The notes under the pieces: model-generated | Told to the model about the DNA's origin: nothing | Database searches by the model: none | What the model saw: only the letters and a program-made list of their open reading frames with translations | DNA from: an uncultured Burkholderiales bacterium | GTDB taxonomy: Bacteria; Pseudomonadota; Gammaproteobacteria; Burkholderiales; Burkholderiaceae_C | Reading direction: 5' to 3' | NCBI GenBank assembly: GCA_937897495.1 | Contig: CALCBL010000029.1 | Coordinates: 1 to 9,381, forward strand | DNA length: 9,381 bases | Part shown: positions 7,137-9,381 of the stretch, piece after piece | Numbering within the stretch: the stretch's first letter is position 1 | Layout of the letters: every line of letters starts with the position of its first letter | Program-made: the position numbers and the translations under genes

Positions 7137-7337
7137 TCATCGGCCCTGCAATGCAAGAATGCGCCACTGCTTTTTGAGGTGTGCCAGTGAAGTTCGTTTA
7201 AATATCCATATTTTGGCACCCAAGCTCAGCCAACTTTCTGTGCTTTGTAAAAGCTTTGAAATATGAGTCAGAAAAGAATCGAAAAACATGTTTAAAAGAT
7301 ACCCAGAAGGAAAGCTTTTTAGGGCCTGATTCAGCAT
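7137..7337 (-). CDS. Doubtful 66-residue ORF upstream of rluA
   Basis: An ORF from ATG 7337 to TGA 7137 whose stop overlaps the possible rluA ATG at 7140 as ATGA, a pattern typical of coupled genes. The product would be basic and hydrophobic-rich, with no family I recognise; its end reads LAHLKKQWRILALQGR. There is no ribosome binding site before 7337 (the upstream bases are pyrimidine-rich). The region is also AT-rich like an intergenic spacer. More likely a chance ORF in the rluA leader than a gene. Confidence 0.15.
   Translation of the reverse strand: MLNQALKSFPSGYLLNMFFDSFLTHISKLLQSTESWLSLGAKIWIFKRTSLAHLKKQWRILALQGR
7144..7147 (-). promoter_or_regulatory. Shine-Dalgarno site deciding the rluA start
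   Basis: AGGG on the minus strand (within TGCAGGGCCG) is placed 9 bases before ATG 7134 and only 3 before ATG 7140, which favours the shorter RluA. The match to the consensus is partial. Confidence 0.4.
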
Positions 7338-7392
7338 AAAGGACAGAAGTTTCCAAGTTCAGGCGACAATCTAGGGTTTTGAGACTCTAACA
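7168..7392. other. AT-rich divergent spacer between rluA and GNAT-dusC units
   Basis: About 225 bases, clearly more AT-rich than the flanking genes, lie between units transcribed in opposite directions and should hold both promoters. Two AAAGCTTT-centred sites are seen (AAAAGCTTT near 7249 and AAAGCTTTT near 7311); they form a 9-bp inverted repeat with a long loop. I could not pick a convincing -35/-10 pair for either direction. Apart from the doubtful 66-residue ORF there is no coding signal. Confidence 0.4.
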
Positions 7393-7920
7393 TTGACCGA
7401 TATGTCCGATTTTGAAGTTCGATTTGCTACCAAAAATGAAGCCGCCGATGTGGCGCAATTGCACCTGATCGCCAGCCGCGCGGCTTACGCGGGCCAAGTG
7501 CCTGAAGCGCATTGGGATGCCACGCCCATGGCCAAGCGAGTGTCTTACTGGAAAGAAGCCATTGAATACGGTGAGCCCCAAGTTCTGGTGGCTTTGGAAG
7601 GCGGCAGCATTGTGGGTTTTGTGGGCTATGACCGTTCGCGCGACCCTAAGTCCAAAAACACCATGGGTGAAATTTGGGCCATTTATGCCGACCCCGATCG
7701 ATTGGGCGAAGGTGTTGGCTTGGCTTTGTGGGACGCTGCTCGCGAAGGTTTGCTTGAAGAAGATTGCACCGATGTGACCATTTGGGTTCCTTTGTTAAAC
7801 GAGCGCACAGTGCGTTTTCATGAATTGGCCGGCTTTAAGCGTGAAATGAATACAGCGCGCACTGTGCCTATTGGCACAGTCAAAGTGGAAGAAGTTCGAA
7901 TGAAGCGTTCTTTGGCTTAA
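7393..7920 (+). CDS. GNAT-family N-acetyltransferase
   Basis: A 175-residue single-domain GNAT protein, expected to transfer an acetyl group from acetyl-CoA to an amine. The acetyl-CoA pyrophosphate loop is visible as RLGEGVG (103-109) after the strand GEIWAIYADP. The motif-B region with the conserved asparagine follows (WVPLLNERTVRFHELAGF, 131-148). The substrate cannot be told; candidates include a small molecule, a protein N-terminus or an antibiotic. Two starts are possible: TTG 7393, with TGAGA at 7379-7383 about 9 bases upstream, and ATG 7402, for which that site is too distant. TTG is slightly preferred on spacing. The 3' end is 13 bases before dusC, so the two are probably co-transcribed. 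Confidence 0.87.
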   Translation: MTDMSDFEVRFATKNEAADVAQLHLIASRAAYAGQVPEAHWDATPMAKRVSYWKEAIEYGEPQVLVALEGGSIVGFVGYDRSRDPKSKNTMGEIWAIYADPDRLGEGVGLALWDAAREGLLEEDCTDVTIWVPLLNERTVRFHELAGFKREMNTARTVPIGTVKVEEVRMKRSLA

Positions 7921-7933
7921 AACATTGGCTTAG

Positions 7934-8944
7934 ATGAAAATTTTGCTGGCCCCTATGGAAGGGCTGTTGGACCACAGCCTGCGTGACACGCTCACTCGTG
8001 CGGGCGGTATCGATTTGTGTGTGTCAGAATTTATTCGAGTGACAGATGCGGTGCTTCCAAAAAGAGCTTTCTACCGGGTGGTGCCCGAGTTGTTGAATGA
8101 AAGTAAAACGCATGCGGGAGTGCCAGTTAGGACGCAATTGTTGGGCTCTGACCCCGAAATTTTGGCAGCCAATGCGGCGCGCTTGGCCAAGCTCAATCCT
8201 GCTGGCATAGATTTGAACTTTGGTTGCCCTGCCAAAACGGTCAATCGTCATCGTGGGGGTGCGGTGCTTCTTGATGAGCCTGAATTGATTGGTCAAATTG
8301 TGGCTGCCGTGCGCCGTGCTGTGCCAAGCAATGTGCCTGTATCCGCCAAAATGCGTTTGGGTTTTAACGACGATTTGCGTGCGGAAGATTGTGCCCAAGC
8401 CATTGAAGCAGCTGGCGCAGATCAGTTGGTGGTGCACGCCCGCACCAAGGCGCATGGCTACCGGCCGCCTGCTTATTGGGATCGCATTGCCGACCTTCGT
8501 CAGAGTGTGAAATTGCCGATGGTGGCCAATGGCGAAATCTGGACTGTGGCCGACGCCATTCGTTGCCGTGAAGTCACTGGTTGCAATGACATCATGATTG
8601 GCCGCGGCATGGTCAACAATCCTGGCCTTGCGTTGGAAATTAAATTTCACGATGCCCAGGCGCAAGGCATGTCACTGGCAGACATGCCGCAGAAATTTTC
8701 TTGGCAACAGTTGTGGCCCCTGCTCAGTGTTTTTTGGAAGCGCATGAGTTTGCATGTGGCGCCGCGCCATCGTTCTGGGCGCTTGAAACAATGGCTCAAT
8801 TATTTGCGCCGGCACTACCCTGAGGCACAGCAAGCATTTGACACGCTTAGGCTGGTGCAAGACCCTAAGGTGTTAGAGGCTTGGTTGTCGCAGCCGCTTG
8901 CAAAATTTGAGCGGCAGCCTCACGCTGAAGCGCTTGCAAACTAG
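7934..8944 (+). CDS. dusC: tRNA-dihydrouridine synthase, DusC type
   Basis: A 336-residue FMN-dependent tRNA-dihydrouridine synthase. The N-terminus LLAPMEGLLDHSLRDTL and the catalytic segment NFGCPAKTVNRHRGG put the acid Cys at residue 98, the same number as in E. coli DusC. Further landmarks are SAKMRLGF (Lys139), VVHARTKAHGY (167-176), the NGEIWT loop (199-204) and IGRGM for FMN phosphate binding. The FIRVTDAVLPKR stretch is DusC-like. DusC reduces U16 in the D-loop of tRNAs, with NADPH via FMN. The 336 residues slightly exceed the E. coli length. The start ATG 7934 fits the family N-terminus, though no good ribosome site precedes it, so it may depend on coupling to the GNAT gene 13 bases upstream. 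Its last 80 bases overlap the convergent Hpt gene. A 10-bp direct repeat, CGCTTGCAAA, occurs there at 8895 and 8931. Confidence 0.92.
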   Translation: MKILLAPMEGLLDHSLRDTLTRAGGIDLCVSEFIRVTDAVLPKRAFYRVVPELLNESKTHAGVPVRTQLLGSDPEILAANAARLAKLNPAGIDLNFGCPAKTVNRHRGGAVLLDEPELIGQIVAAVRRAVPSNVPVSAKMRLGFNDDLRAEDCAQAIEAAGADQLVVHARTKAHGYRPPAYWDRIADLRQSVKLPMVANGEIWTVADAIRCREVTGCNDIMIGRGMVNNPGLALEIKFHDAQAQGMSLADMPQKFSWQQLWPLLSVFWKRMSLHVAPRHRSGRLKQWLNYLRRHYPEAQQAFDTLRLVQDPKVLEAWLSQPLAKFERQPHAEALAN

Positions 8945-9251
8945 CTTGTAAAAGTTCACAGGCCGACAGGGCGGCATCTTGTTCTTGGTGTGACGCAATG
9001 TGTTTGCACAAGCTTTCAGTGCGTGTAATTTCAGCCACCAATTCATCTTTGCAAAACACGGGCGCAAAGCCTTTCAGTTGGTGCCATATTTTTTGCAATA
9101 CTTCGAAGTTGCGATTTTGAATAGCGTTGGCAATGACTGGGTCGTCAGTCAGCAGCGTGCTGTTGAGCGTGCTCAGAAGTTGCTGAGCGCTGCTGGCATC
9201 TCCCAAATAGCCAATGGCTTTTTCCATGGACAAAAAGCGAAGGAATGTCAT
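8865..9251 (-). CDS. Stand-alone Hpt (histidine phosphotransfer) protein
   Basis: A 128-residue protein that is almost entirely one Hpt domain. WHQLKGFAPVF contains the phospho-accepting His57 and the HxLKG signature. The upstream helix (residues about 12-55, GYLGDASSAQQLLSTL and VIANAIQNRNFEVLQKI) and the downstream helices to about residue 105 complete the four-helix-bundle pattern. Hpt proteins relay phosphate between the receiver of a hybrid histidine kinase and a final response regulator in the cytoplasm. No kinase lies in the window, and no pairing with the HTH-receiver protein at the left end can be claimed. The ATG 9251 is 3 bases after the stop of the upstream gene; Met9 at 9227 is an alternative, but neither has a strong ribosome site. 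The final 26 codons, mostly a Gln/Ala-rich tail, are encoded opposite the dusC 3' end. Confidence 0.8.
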   Translation of the reverse strand: MTFLRFLSMEKAIGYLGDASSAQQLLSTLNSTLLTDDPVIANAIQNRNFEVLQKIWHQLKGFAPVFCKDELVAEITRTESLCKHIASHQEQDAALSACELLQASLQALQREAAAQILQAAATTKPLTP

Positions 9252-9254
9252 GCT

Positions 9255-9380
9255 TTACAACTTACCGTGAAGCAGGGCAGCCAAACCACCTTCTGGCTCA
9301 AAGCGCTTGTTTCTGAAGTGCAGCCGTGAAGGGCCTGGAAGGGCGCGCTGCTGAACGGGGTGTTTCGGATCTCCGGGATA
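9255..9380 (-). CDS. Unrecognised gene, C-terminal 41 codons (cut by right edge)
   Basis: One minus-strand frame is open from the right edge to a TAA at 9257-9255 and ends 3 bases before the Hpt ATG. The fragment begins YPGDPKHPVQQRALPGPS and ends EGGLAALLHGKL; it is rich in Pro, Arg and Gly, with no domain I recognise. The tight spacing suggests one transcript with the Hpt gene. With only 41 codons, a chance open frame cannot be excluded; the competing minus frame meets a stop after 27 codons. Confidence 0.45.
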   Translation of the reverse strand, partial: YPGDPKHPVQQRALPGPSRLHFRNKRFEPEGGLAALLHGKL

Positions 9381-9381
9381 G

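Noticed and set aside
7249..7320. AAAAGCTTT...AAAGCTTTT inverted repeat as a terminator or stem-loop RNA.
   Set aside because: The arms are AT-rich and more than 50 bases apart in an AT-rich spacer; low significance.
8024..8665. 213-codon minus-strand open frame opposite dusC.
   Set aside because: Antisense to the catalytic core of dusC, with low-complexity His/Gln/Arg content and no family motifs.
9258..9329. Plus-strand reading ending QGSQTTFWLKALVSEVQP, which resembles the C-terminus of a histidine kinase ATPase domain.
   Set aside because: The frame upstream lies antisense to the well-supported Hpt gene and shows no N, G1 or G2 boxes; the likeness is short and probably chance.
1..9381. 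CRISPR arrays, insertion sequences, tRNA/rRNA genes, toxin-antitoxin or phage-defence modules.
   Set aside because: No spaced repeats, terminal inverted repeats, transposase motifs or defence-type domains were seen on either strand.

Overview
The window looks like a chromosomal, housekeeping-to-accessory stretch from a betaproteobacterium of the order Burkholderiales, most likely a medium-GC member of the Comamonadaceae (Limnohabitans/Rhodoferax-like). This is inferred from a thiolase that matches my memory of Cupriavidus necator BktB over its full 394-residue length, from GGAGAC-type ribosome binding sites, and from dense, short-spaced genes with TTG- and CAA-rich codon use. I see no insertion sequence, phage gene, tRNA, rRNA or CRISPR array.

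Layout. (1) Bases 1-429, minus strand: the N-terminal 143 codons of a regulator that joins an excisionase/MerR-like helix-turn-helix to a response-regulator receiver domain; it runs off the left edge. (2) 430-665: a divergent promoter region with a perfect 12-bp palindrome inside a candidate promoter spacer and a second inverted repeat nearer the plus-strand operon. (3) 666-4441, plus strand: a tight three-gene unit of an acyl-CoA ligase, a luciferase-like flavin monooxygenase and a folate-domain-less (core) methionine-synthase-type zinc methyltransferase. The last two overlap by 8 nt. (4) 4442-7134, minus strand: rluA, a short-chain dehydrogenase and bktB, reading towards unit 3; bktB abuts the methyltransferase gene with no base between the stop codons. 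(5) 7135-7392: an AT-rich divergent spacer with one doubtful small ORF. (6) 7393-8944, plus strand: a GNAT acetyltransferase and dusC. (7) 8865-9381, minus strand: a stand-alone Hpt phosphotransfer protein, whose 3' end overlaps dusC by 80 bp, preceded by the last 41 codons of an unrecognised gene cut by the right edge.

How the genes may work together. Ligase, thiolase and SDR suggest acyl-CoA activation, ketoacyl-CoA cleavage and carbonyl reduction, but they lie on opposite strands and a shared pathway is inference. rluA and dusC both modify RNA and diverge from one spacer. The receiver protein and the Hpt protein are both phosphorelay parts, but they are 8 kb apart and nothing here links them.

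The most interesting item is the translationally coupled pair of flavin monooxygenase and core methionine synthase. The latter resembles the aerobic MesD family, which is known to need oxygen and a DUF1852 partner; no DUF1852 gene is in this window. An oxygen-using flavoenzyme in that position could be an alternative partner. That is a testable guess, not a demonstrated system.
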